Positions 46,664-57,477 of a DNA stretch of 64,000 nt are shown piece after piece. The notes beneath the pieces are model-generated. The model did no database searches, was not told the DNA's origin, and saw only the letters and a program-made list of their open reading frames with translations. The first letter of the stretch is position 1, and each line of letters begins with the position of its first letter. Source of the stretch: Balanoglossus misakiensis (Eukaryota > Hemichordata); NCBI GenBank assembly GCA_040954595.2, contig CM082596.2, positions 8,990,001 to 9,054,000 of the forward strand, in the 5' to 3' direction. The position numbers and the translations under genes were made by a program.

Positions 46664-47204
46664 TGTGACGGAACGGTCGGTCACCATGGTGATATAACTT
46701 TTGATTGACGGGGCCGTCTGCCTCCACATGGTAGACATGCATCTCTTTGATATACTCAGCATTTGTAGGTCGAGCACATTATATTCGAAATAGGTCTCGA
46801 CATGCGACATTACGTCATGTTCTAGATGAAAAGGACCCACATTTCGTGTCAGCTATTATTATTTTAATTACTACCAGAAACGGCGCGAAATATGCAAATC
46901 AAAAGTTGGTAATTAGCCTAGTTTTGAGGGTTTTCAGTCAGAGTGGACCAAGACTTCGTTAGAGACAGACCGTGTGGTAAGCAGCCCTTTTGATGTGCGC
47001 TTATACGATATCTTCGTAATAAAGTTGAACTGTTGTAGTTCTAAAAGTATTTCGTTGTATCGAGGTTGGTGTTCTTGTGGACTGTGGGTCGTTAAGCCCA
47101 CGGATAGTACCACTCTCTCTCATAGTGCGACGCGAACCCAATTATTCGTAAATCTGAGAGACAAACATAGCAGTTCTCCGATCCAGTGAGGAGCGACTGT
47201 TACA
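46664..47204 (+). repeat. 3' LTR (541 bp)
   Basis: Starts TGTGACGG after the polypurine tract and ends GACTGTTACA; TGT..ACA ends are standard. AATAAA at about 47019 is a candidate polyadenylation signal. Confidence 0.85.
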
Positions 47205-47208
47205 TTTG

Positions 47209-49246
47209 CTAGCTTTTTCACTTGAGTGCTGGTCATGCCCGACCCCTGCCGAGCAACGTTGGGAGAACTCGGCCACATGGAGAGGTCTCACATGGTCATA
47301 TCTGAACAAATAACAAATAGTCTCCTAGGAATGTCATTAAAAGTTTTGACGAAAGTCATCCGATTTTATTCATATGTCCTCAAATTACACGTTTTTACAC
47401 CGTAATTTGCAAACATCCCATGTCAAAACTACAAATTATTGTTTTACTCCAATGCTTTTTACACTGAGAAAATAGTAAAGCCTCTGTCAGTGATTATAGT
47501 CAGTTATTATCATGTCCTCTTGTTCTCACTGATTATGCATATTATGTCTATCTTAATCAGTAAAGACGCACACATACTTTATAAAAAAGCTTTTTTATAT
47601 GTATTTGTTCATATCATGAGGCATTTTGGGATGCACCCTGATATATTATTTGTACACTATTTTATTGATACTGTAAAATCCGTCAATTAAGCTCCACCAA
47701 TGTTCGGTGCCGGGCAGAACCGACTTTGTTACATTTATCGCTTGATAAGTGCCAGCAAAAGACAGTCGCATGGGGGTTGTTTGTTTCTACCCAATCTTGT
47801 TTGCAACTGTGGCAAAAGACTAGAAAATCTTAACAACATCCTGACAACAATGGAAATGTGCATGATATATGTAAGCATTGTCGGTTTTTGAAACATTGTT
47901 GCAATGTGTCAGTAAGTTGGATACATTGTATCAAATAAACATTTTGCATATGAATAAACTTGTTACCCCAAGAAGGAAAGTGCAGTGGCCAATTATAAGC
48001 ACCACCTGGGACACTTCACTGAAGGGTGTATAGTGGAGCTTACCTGAGGGAAAACACAGTAAGCGTCTCGTAGAAACCAACACTTTACCTCTGTCTTGTG
48101 GACAGCAACAGGCGATAAATATCGTCCAGTTTAATCGAATATGTGTAGTGAAGTTTTTGGATGCATTTCACCGTGTCCAGGTGATAAAATAAACACCTTC
48201 TCCGCATCTGACAAAAAGAAAATCTATGCAGTAGACTGCACATGTGCCATATATGCATTTGTCTTTGTCAGTGGCAGCTCTCGATTTTTCACCCGGACAC
48301 AATGAATCCCCAAAAGACAGGTCAAAGAGAGAAGTCAACACAAAGTGTGAATAACAGTCAGTTATATATATTTACATCATTGTAAAATTTCCTAATATTG
48401 CAGCCAATTACAATTTTGTAGTTTCTGCTGAAATCAAGGATATTTTTTGTTATAAATTATTAATACGGTAATGTGGGTTTTGTATAATTTGCACAAGACA
48501 AATTTTGAGATACCGCAACAAAATGACAAGATAATGTATCTACAATTTAAGTGTGCATACACTCGAAGTACATGTATGCTTTTAACCCTTTTCAGCCTGA
48601 CCACCTGAGGACCTGTGATGTCATTTGAAAGTTTTCTTCAAAGTCAAGGGCAAAGGGGAATACCGGGGAATACAAAACAATGTACACCCTAGCAAGTTGT
48701 AAACAAGGACGGTCGAAAATTCGCTTCCACGGCAACAAAACACACTTTGCTCTGAATAATTAAAAAAATACTGCACTACAGAGAGTTGGGGACACTCGCG
48801 AAGAAGTAGACGATCACCTATGTACAAAATTGGGAAAGGTCAAAGATCATGTGCCATCTACGAGGAACCAGCTTTGATGATCTTGAATAATGCTTGGATG
48901 TTGTTGTTTTTAACGGCCGACCGGCACGAATTAATGACTTGTGTCTTGTATTTACCCACTGTGCAGAAAAACAAACAAATTTAAACAATAGTAAAATTCA
49001 AAAGTAACTGACATCACCGCTGAGTGAAAGGAGGGCACTACAGAATAAATCATTGCCAGAAATAGTAAACAAGTCTTCGATAAATGTACCATTTTTAGAA
49101 ATATGTGTACCAATTCATCCTACAAGATGAACCACAGCTATTACAGTATAGACCAATATTACAGAGAATTTAGAACGATGATGACAGTATGCCGCAATGT
49201 ATTCTAGGAATAAGTTTATAAATTTGTTCCTGAATTTTACTGTGTC
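47209..49246. other. Interval without a supported gene
   Basis: AT-rich, short frames only (for instance 47439-47690), no domain or splice pattern that I can support. Confidence 0.4.
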
Positions 49247-49276
49247 AGTTGTAATACGGTGGCCGATACCGACACT

Positions 49277-49506
49277 CCTCTGCTATGCTAAGTCGGCCTC
49301 CTCTGCTATGCTAATTCCTGCGATGCTATGCTAATTCCTGCGATGCTATGCTAATTCCTGCGATGCTATGCTAAGTCCTGCGATGCTAACTGAATCTGAT
49401 CTGCTGTCGACCTCCTCTGCTATGCTATGTCGATCTGCGATGCTATGCTAATTCCTGCGATGCTATGCTTATTCCTGCGATGCTATGCTAAGTCCTGCGA
49501 TGCTAA
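49277..49506 (+). repeat. Minisatellite in E1 left arm (~20-bp unit)
   Basis: Units of CTGCGATGCTATGCTAATTC with variants (TCCTCTGCTATGCTAAG). Confidence 0.93.
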
Positions 49507-50124
49507 CTTAACCGGAAGTACTGGAGTACATTTTTACGAACAAACATACGCTCGTCTCACGGACTTGGTGAAGTTGTTATTTGGACGGCCGGAGAACTGA
49601 GAAAGCGGTAAGTGATAATAGAAATAACATCTGAATATCTTATCCATAACATTTGTTTCGAAGATACGGATTTTGTAGGCGGCAACAAGCCGACAACCTC
49701 TGCAATTAGAGGCGATCGTTTCCCCACTTTCCAATCCTTGAAATCAAGACTTCATTTGCGGTCCTACTAATTACTGCCTGTCACTGCCCATCATTTTCTG
49801 TGGAAATTGGCTGATCAGTTAAGCCCAATATATGATGAAATTAATATTCGCGTATCAGTGGCCTCTCTCGATATTGCAAAAATTTCAACTCGCAAAAAAT
49901 AACATGTTTTACAGTATTAGAGTTTACCGTCTTTGGTGGAGAAGTCTATTTGTTTTGACATAACAGATTAATTTTGGTTGCCTGAGTTGAAGTTGCAAAT
50001 TTATAGAGTTAACTATGTTCACAATTTTTCCTTATCATGGTATGTTTTCCTCATGGCTAAAGCAAATAGTTGTTTAGTGAATGCTTCCTGTGTGTCTTAT
50101 ACGAGAGCCACTTTCCTTTTACAG

Positions 50125-50324
50125 GTGGTGTTGATTGTCTACAACTAATACAATGTAACATTGACGATCTGGACGTACACGTATGTTCACCTTATTATGT
50201 GGTCGACTGTCAGCTAGATGAATATCTACATCACATTATGATGGATGATTTGCTATTGCCAGCCAGGAATCCATTAGATGCTGAAGCTCTCTACCTGACA
50301 CTTTTGGAAAGATTAACAGACTGA
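50125..50324 (+). CDS. Terminal exon-like ORF inside E1, unknown protein
   Basis: Preceded by a good acceptor (CTTTCCTTTTACAG) and ending in TGA. It codes about 65 residues including VDCLQLIQCNIDDLDVHVC, then HHIMMDDLLLP and LTLLERLTD. The same exon occurs at 56561-56760 in E3 with about six residue changes and no stop or indel, which suggests coding constraint or recent copying. No family recognised. A methionine upstream (50070) lies in the putative intron. Confidence 0.5.
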
Positions 50325-51923
50325 ATCACAGTACTAGAAATATCCCACGATTCATTCCGATATGTACCATCAGAGATTCCTCAGTCAAACCAATTGTGTA
50401 TTTTGTGAATGGTGACTATAGTTTTCTTTGGTGTTCAAAGGGTTAATTATATGCAAGTTAAAGTGCTAAAAAATAGTTTGTAAATGGAAGTAGTAAAGAA
50501 AATGTATTATCATTTCAATGCATGTACTCGGTGTTAAGTAACTTGTTGGGCAAATGGACAAGTATAATATGAGGATTTTTTCCCCTGCACAATACAGAAA
50601 GATGTCCTGCAGTTATTTGTGATACTTCAGTTCATTATGATTATTAGGCAAGTTTTAAAGCAAAAGTAAAATTTCATCACAATTGCATGTGACGTCACCA
50701 TGAGGTTACACACTGTGGAGGTCAACTTGTCTTCTCAAGGCGGAACAAGTTGTGTTTATTTTGCGTGCTGCCATTACCCAAGGTCCTAAAAATATAGCGA
50801 GTATTTAGATTCAATAGTAATCTTTCAGCCACCAAGTCGTCATTTCTGTATCTACTTTGGTTTTGGAGTAATTCCACACTGAATCGAGTCTCAAACCAGT
50901 CATTAGTAACTCAACATGTTTCGTTTAGCTTAACATAGAATAAAATGACAAACTCACGTAAACCAAAATCTGAAGTGTCTGTGTGTGTTTTTTTTTTACT
51001 TTTACAACTTATAACCTAGAACCTGTGAAAAGTACGGTGTTCAGTGCTGTGTATGGCGAATGGTGGGTAGAATATTGTACTCTGTGAATGACACACTTCA
51101 CATGAAATATTTAAGTTTTCACCAAGTTTATTTTATCATGGTTGCCAATAAAGTACACTTGTAACAAAGTCAACTGTTTTTACAGATTTTATGCATGGTG
51201 GGTCTTGGTCCATTGGCCACTTGCCGAGCTGTGGGTTACACACACCTGTATGTAAATTAAATAAAACACTGAGAATTTATTCTGGCAACAATTCATTGAA
51301 AATAGATATTCACATTTTTAACACACATGGTCCTTGAATTCAACTAAAAACACCAAAAAAATTCATAAGAATATATGCCTAAAAACAAAACAAAAAATTA
51401 ATCACCTTGATTTCTAGTTTAGAATAGGTGTTACTATGGTAACAAATTGTTTTCATCTTTCTAAACCAAAGATGAAATAATAGCCAATGGTGATTATCTG
51501 AGATATCTGCGCATTTGACTGACATGCAAGCTTTTCAAACATAACAATGCACACACAGACCATGACTTTACTGAAGTAGAGTGGAGCTATCAAAATGTAC
51601 ACACTCAAAAGGTAAATAAAACTTTGTTTTTGTTCGTCAGTTGACTTGTTTAGCCCTGGTTAATGCTAACAACACACAGGTGGTATTTGGGTACACGCGC
51701 CTGAGGAAACGATCGCACCGTTTGTAACCTCTAATTGCAGAGGTTGTCGCCGCCTACAAAATCCGTATCTTCGAAACAAATGTTATGGATAAGATATTCA
51801 GATGTTATTTCTATTATCACTTACCGCTTTCTCAGTTCTCCGGCCGTCCAAATAACAACTTCACCAAGTCCGTGAGACGAGCGTATGTTTGTTCGTAAAA
51901 ATGTACTCCAGTACTTCCGGTTA

Positions 51924-52318
51924 AGTTAGCATCGCAGGACTTAGCATAGCATCGCAGGAATAAGCATAGCATCGCAGGAATTAGCATAGCATCGCAGGAA
52001 TAAGCATAGCATCGCAGGAATTAGCATAGCATCGCAGATTGACATAGCATAGCAGAGGAGGTCGACAGCAGATCAGATTCAGTTAGCATCGCAGGACTTA
52101 GCATAGCATCGCAGGAATAAGCATAGCATCGCAGGAATTAGCATAGCATCGCAGATCGACATAGCATAGCAGAGGAGGTCGACAGCAGATCAGATTCAGT
52201 TAGCATCGCAGGACTTAGCATAGCATCGCAGGAATTAGCATAGCATCGCAGGAATTAGCATAGCAGAGGAGGACTTAGCATAGCAGAGGAGGCCGACTTA
52301 GCATAGCAGAGGAGTGTC
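51924..52318 (-). repeat. Minisatellite in E1 right arm
   Basis: Inverted counterpart of 49277-49506 but longer (TTAGCATAGCATCGCAGGAA units), with a higher-order block repeated around 52060 and 52180. Confidence 0.93.
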
Positions 52319-52325
52319 GGTATCG

Positions 52326-53922
52326 TACGGTGGCCGAAACCGACACTCCTCTGCTATGCTAAGTCGGCCTCCTCTGCTATGCTAAGTCCTCCTCTGCTAT
52401 GCTAATTCCTCCTCTGCTATGCTAAGTCCTGCGATGCTATGCTAATTCCTGCGATGCTAACTGAATCCGATCTGCTGCCGACCTCCTCTGCTATGCTATG
52501 TCGATCTGCGATGCTATGCTAAGTCCTGCGATGCTATGCTAATTCCTGCGATGCTAACTGAATCTGATCAGCTGTCGACCTCCTCTGCTATGCTATGTCG
52601 ATCTGCGATGCTATGCTAAGTCCTGCGATGCTAACTTAACCGGAAGTACTGGAGTACATTTTTACGAACAAACATACGCTCGTCTCACATGCGGCCGGAC
52701 TTGCTGTTTGGCGACTGATTTGGGCGAGCGGAGAAAGCATTAAGTGATAATAGAAATAATATATGAATATCTTATCCATAAAATTTGTTTCGAAGATACG
52801 GATTTTGTAGGCGGCGACAACGTCTGCAATTGGAGGCGATCGTTTCCCCACTTTCCAATCCTAGAAATCAAGACTTCATTTGCGGTCCTACTAATTACTG
52901 CCTGTAGCTGCCCGTCATTTTCTGTGGAAATTGGCTGATCAGTTTAGCCCAATATGATGTAATAAATATCGTGAATGATTTTTCAAGGAGTCTTTTTTCT
53001 TAGACTGACTATTGGCTAAACGTTATATTTAGAGGTTAAACGGCTGCCAGAGGGTATTTGGGTGCAGGACCTCTCATGTGAAAATTAGCATACATTTTAC
53101 TGTTGGGAGATGAATAAAGACAAAAGACAGCTTACAAGTCACAGAAACAGAGGGATCCATTAGTTTCATGACTTTATTATAATATGCTTGGTGTGAATCC
53201 TGCTTGCTGATTGGCAAGAGCCAGGGTTTATATTCTCGCAAAAAAATGGACCAAGAACAGTGAATAATTTAGAAATGGAACACATACAAGAGAACACACT
53301 TTATTCAAGTTACTGGATGTGGGATAACATGGATAAAGTCGTGCGACTTTAGAAATTCTATAACACTTCGCTCGGTGATTATTTCCCGCCAAATATGCTA
53401 TGGGGAAACGATCGCCTCTAATTGCAGACGTTGTCGCCGGCTACAAAATCCGTATCTTCGAAACAAATATGGATAAGATATTCTTTCTCCGCTCGCCCAA
53501 ATCAGTCGCCAAACAGCAAGTCCGGCCGCATGTGAGACGAGCGTATGTTTGTTCGTAAAAATGTACTACAGTACTTCCGGTTAAGTTAGCATCGCAGGAC
53601 TTAGCATAGCATCGCAGATCGACATAGCATAGCAGAGGAGGTCGACAGCTGATCAGATTCAGTTAGCATCGCAGGAATTAGCATAGCATCGCAGGACTTA
53701 CATAGCATCGCAGATCGACATAGCATAGCAGAGGAGGTCGACAGCAGATCGGATTCAGTTAGCATCGCAGGAATTAGCATAGCATCGCAGGACTTAGCAT
53801 AGCAGAGGAGGAATTAGCATAGCAGAGGAGGACTTAGCATAGCAGAGGAGGCCGACTTAGCATAGCAGAGGAGTGTCGGTATCGTCCACCGTAGTATCGG
53901 CCACCGTAGTATCGGCCACCGT
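52326..53922. mobile_element. Fold-back element E2 (shorter derivative)
   Basis: Abuts E1 at 52325 tip to tip. Left arm 52326-52850 and right arm 53400-53922 have the same arrangement as E1; the ~550-bp interior has no ORF. Right tip carries three copies of a 15-bp GTAGTATCGGCCACC-like motif. Confidence 0.8.
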
Positions 53923-53956
53923 AGTTGTAAAGTTTAAATACGGTTGACGATACCGA

Positions 53957-54196
53957 CACTCCTCTGCTAACTTAATCTAGCTGCTCTGCTAACTATACCT
54001 GCTTTGCTGTCGACCTGCTCAGCTATGCTATTTCTGCTCTCCTGAGTTAATCTGCTCTGCTATGCTATTTCTGCTCTCCTGAGTTAATCTGCTCTGCTAT
54101 GCTATTTCTGCTCTCCTGAGTTAATCTGCTCTGCTATGCTATTTCTGCTCTCCTGAGTTAATCTGCTCTGCTATGCTATTTCTGCTCTCCTGAGTT
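53957..54196 (+). repeat. 37-bp minisatellite in E3 left arm
   Basis: About five units of CTGCTCTCCTGAGTTAATCT plus CTGCTATGCTATTT. The unit differs from E1/E2 arrays but occupies the same place in the arm. Confidence 0.93.
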
Positions 54197-54923
54197 AACC
54201 GGAAGTACTGGAGTACATTTTTACGAACAAACATACGCTCGTCTCACGGACTTGCTGAAGTTGTTATATACTCGGACACTGATTTGGACGGCTGGAGAAT
54301 GGAGAAAGTGGTAAGTGATAATAGAAATAACATCTGAATATCTTATCCATAAAATTTGTTTCGAAGATACGGATTTTGTAGGCGGCGACAACGTCTGCAA
54401 TTAGAGGTTATAAACGGTGCGATCGTTTCCCCACGTTCCAATCCTTGAAATCAAGACTTGGTTTCACCCAATACCACCTGTGTGTTGTTAGCATTAACCA
54501 GTGCTAAACAAGTCAACTGACGAACAAAAACTAAGTTTTATTTACCTTTTGATTATGTACATTTTGATAGCTCCACTCTACTTCAGTAAAGTCATGGTGT
54601 GTGTGTGCATTGTTATGTTTGAAAAGCTTGCATGTCAGTCAAATGCGCAGATATCTCAGATAATCACTATTGGCTATTATTTCATCTTTGGTTTTGAAAG
54701 ATGAAAACAATTTGTTACCATAGTAACACCTATTCCAAACTGGAAATCAAGGTGATTAATTTTTTGTTTTGTTTTTAAGCATATGTGCTTTGGAATTTGT
54801 TTGGTGTTTTTAGTTGAATTAAAGGACCATGTGTGTTAAAAATGTGAATATCTATTTTCAATGAATTGTTGCCAGAATTGGTAATATAATAAATTCTCAG
54901 TCTTTTATTTTATTTACATACAG

Positions 54924-55069
54924 GTATGAGTAACTCACAGCTCGGCGAGTGGCCAATGGACCAAGACCCACCATGCATAAAATATGTAAAAACAGTTGAC
55001 TTTGTTCCAGAGTACAATATTCTACCCACCATTCGCCATGATTTGTATAATCAAAGGTTGCCATCTTAA
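54924..55069 (+). CDS. Short exon-like ORF in E3 (47 aa), unknown
   Basis: Acceptor TTTACATACAG precedes ATG 54926 (MSNSQLGEWPMDQDPP) and the frame ends at TAA 55069. E1 holds the homologous stretch on the minus strand near 51150-51250, but the ATG there is changed. It converges with the 56561-56760 ORF. Function unknown. Confidence 0.35.
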
Positions 55070-55744
55070 TATCTTTTTCTGTTTAACATAGTAACAATGA
55101 TAAGTTGAGGAATTAGAGGGAAAATTTCAAATACAGTATCAAAATTTAAAAGCCTTAGAAATCAAAGTATTCATGTACTGCAAATGTCGCACTTTGGAGG
55201 AAACAAGCAAATGACTGAGGTGGCCAGTCTCTGTTGAAAGTTAACATTTAAATTTCTTTTGTTCTGTCAATAGTAAATATCAGTATCTTTTTGTTTGACT
55301 AAGGTGTCCCTGTTTTACTTCAAACTTTTCTGTACAGTTGAGCAACCAAGCCTAATTTGCATACAGTCAATTAAAGCCCCAGTATTTCTCGTGTGTATCC
55401 ATTTTTCATCATCGAAAAATGCCTGTTTTTCCTGTACATTCATCATGGAATACTACATAATGAAGATAGGAGAAAGGTTTGGGCAACTGTAGCTACGTGC
55501 AAGCTGTAAATATTGCCCGTAACACTTGAAATGATGCGCGGGTTTGTTTACAACGGAAATGTTGTACATGTCGATCAGCAAACTTTGACATTTGATGGTC
55601 AGACCATTTTCGGATTTGATCTGGTTCCATCGACTGATTTCTCCCATAAAGTTATCTTCCCAAAATTTCGCCGAATTAGTGCGCATTTCTTCGCTGAGTC
55701 GCTTGATTTGGGGCGACCAAACCTCTTCCGCATAGATTCACATT

Positions 55745-55806
55745 TGAGTGCGCATGCGCACTAGTCACGTGTGTCAACACTCACGTGACTTTCTGTCCGG
55801 ACAGAA
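55745..55806. promoter_or_regulatory. Palindrome cluster in E3: possible bidirectional promoter
   Basis: AGTGCGCATGCGCACT (a perfect 16-bp palindrome matching the NRF-1 consensus), two CACGTG E-boxes, then a perfect 24-bp palindrome centred at about 55800 with half-site GACTTTCTGTCC. Frames point away on both sides (55686 leftward, 55748 rightward). Promoter role is inferred. Confidence 0.4.
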
Positions 55807-56560
55807 AGTCATTCTTCACTCGTTATATTGTAAATTGTATGAGTTTATGAGCAGAGCTGGGGATGATGACTGTTCGATTCAGTATCAATTATCATCTTCT
55901 TTTAGAAATTATAGATGCCGTTTCAAACAAAATTTTGCCCCTACGAGAAATACTGAGGCTTTAACTGAGCTGCATCTGTTAATTTTGAATGAGGAGATAC
56001 ACAGCACTGAACACCGTACTTTTCACAGGTTCTAGGTTATAAGTTGTAAAAGTAAAAAAAACCCACTCATAGACACTTCAGTTTTTGGTTTACATGAGCT
56101 TGTCATTTTATTCTATGTTAAGCTAAACGAAACATGTTGAGTTACTGATGACTGGTTTGAGACTCAGTTCAATGTGGAATTACTCCAAAACCAAAGCAGA
56201 TACAGAAATGACGACTTAGTGGCTGAAAGATTACTATTGAATCTAAATAACCGGATACTCGCTATATTTTTAGGACCTTGGGTAATGGCAGCACGCAAAA
56301 TAAACACAACTTGTTCCGCCTTGAGAAGACAAGTTGACCTCCACAGTGTGTAACCTCACGGTGAGGTCACATGCAATTGTGATGAAATTTTACTTTTACT
56401 TTAAAACTTGCCTAATAATCATTTTTACTTGCATATAATTAACCCTTTGAACACAACAAAAAACTATAGTCACCATTCACAAAATACACAATTGGTTTGA
56501 CTGAGGAATCTCTGATGGTACAAATCGGAATGAATCATGGGATATTTCTAGTACTGTGAT

Positions 56561-56760
56561 TCAGTCTGTTAATCTTTCCAAAAGTGTCAGGTAGAGAGCT
56601 TCAGCATCTGATGGATTCCTGGCTGGCAATAGCAAATCGTCCATCATAATGTGATGTAGATATTCATCTAGCTGACAGTCGCCCACATAATTAGGTGAAC
56701 ATACGTGTACGTCCAGTTCTTCAATGTTACATTGTATTGGTTGTAGACAATCAACACCAC
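56561..56760 (-). CDS. Terminal exon-like ORF inside E3 (copy of E1 exon)
   Basis: Same exon as 50125-50324 on the other strand, acceptor CCTTTTACAG and stop kept. Differences are conservative in part (IDDLD to IEELD). Unknown function. Confidence 0.5.
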
Positions 56761-57419
56761 CTGTAAAAGGAAAGTGGCTCTCGTATAAGACACACAGGAA
56801 GCATTCACTAAACAACGATTTACTTTAGCCATGAGGAAAACATACCATAATAAGGAAAAATTGTGAACATAGTTAACTCTATAAATTTGCAACTTCAACT
56901 CAGCCAACCCAAATTAATCTGTTATGTCAAAACAAATAGACTTCTCCACCAAAGACGGTAAACTCTAATACTGTAAAACATGTTATTTTCGCGAGTTGAA
57001 ATTTTCGCAATATCGAGAGAGGCCACTGTTACGCGAATATTAATTTCATCATATTGGGCTAAACTGATCAGCCAATTTCCACAGGAAATGATGGGCAGCG
57101 ACAGGCAATAATTAGTAGGACCGCAAATGAAGTCTTGATTTCAAGGATTGGAAAGTGGGGAAACGATCGCCTCTAATTGCAGACGTTGTCGCCGCCTACA
57201 AAATCCGTATCTTCGAAACAAATTTTATGGGTAAGATATTCAGATGTTATTTCTATTATCACTTACCACTTTCTCCGTTCTCCGGCCGTCCAAATCAGTG
57301 TCCGAGTATATAACTACTTCAGCAAGTCCGTGAGACGAGTTGGCTGGTACCCTGCCTCGGTGACAAACACCAAAGAGGCAGGTAAACACAAACAGCCATA
57401 TTTAGAATTGTGGAATCTG

Positions 57420-57477
57420 ATTGGCTAATAAACGAGCGCTCCCATTGGTCATAGCTATTACTTCCGGGTCAGAAAAG
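57420..57477 (+). promoter_or_regulatory. Helicase promoter elements
   Basis: Two inverted CCAAT boxes (ATTGG at 57420 and 57444) and an ETS-type ACTTCCGGG (57460-57468) lie within 60 bp of ATGGCG at 57478, a typical TATA-less housekeeping arrangement. Confidence 0.55.

Larger units (their letters stand above)
39735..47204 (+). mobile_element. Ty3/gypsy LTR retrotransposon with truncated 5' LTR and an extra 3' ORF
   Basis: TTTG occurs at both outer edges (39731-39734 and 47205-47208), a likely 4-bp target duplication. Order: LTR, gag, protease, reverse transcriptase, RNase H, integrase with GPY/F module, an additional ORF, polypurine tract (AGTGGGGGGCTA, about 46652-46663), LTR. The PR-RT-RH-IN order defines Ty3/gypsy. 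Gag and pol carry frameshifts and stops, so it cannot be autonomous as read. Confidence 0.93.
49256..52325. mobile_element. Fold-back element E1 with minisatellite arms
   Basis: Left arm 49256-49722 and right arm 51709-52325 are inverted copies. From the outside in: tip ACGGTGGCCGATACCGAC, a minisatellite of about 20-bp units (CCTGCGATGCTATGCTAATT), then CCGGAAGTACTGGAGTAC, CATACGCTCGTCTCAC and GATACGGATTTTGTAGGCG. The interior (49723-51708) has a small ORF at 50125-50324. AGTTGTAA stands just left of E1 (49247-49254) and just right of E2 (53923-53930), as if E1+E2 moved as a unit. The design recalls fold-back/Galileo-like elements of the P superfamily; that is inference. Confidence 0.82.
53940..57337. 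mobile_element. Fold-back element E3 (inverted relative to E1, right end truncated)
   Basis: Left tip ACGGTTGACGATACCGAC at 53940, minisatellite at 53957-54196, arm to about 54435. The right arm (about 57130-57337) stops at GTCCGTGAGACGAG without minisatellite or tip. The interior follows E1 in reverse (56561-56760 equals 50125-50324) but has about 950 bp more (55045-55990). Confidence 0.8.

Noticed and set aside
49277-52634. CRISPR-like regularity of short repeats
   Set aside because: Units are contiguous without unique spacers and the genome is eukaryotic; these are minisatellites in transposon arms.
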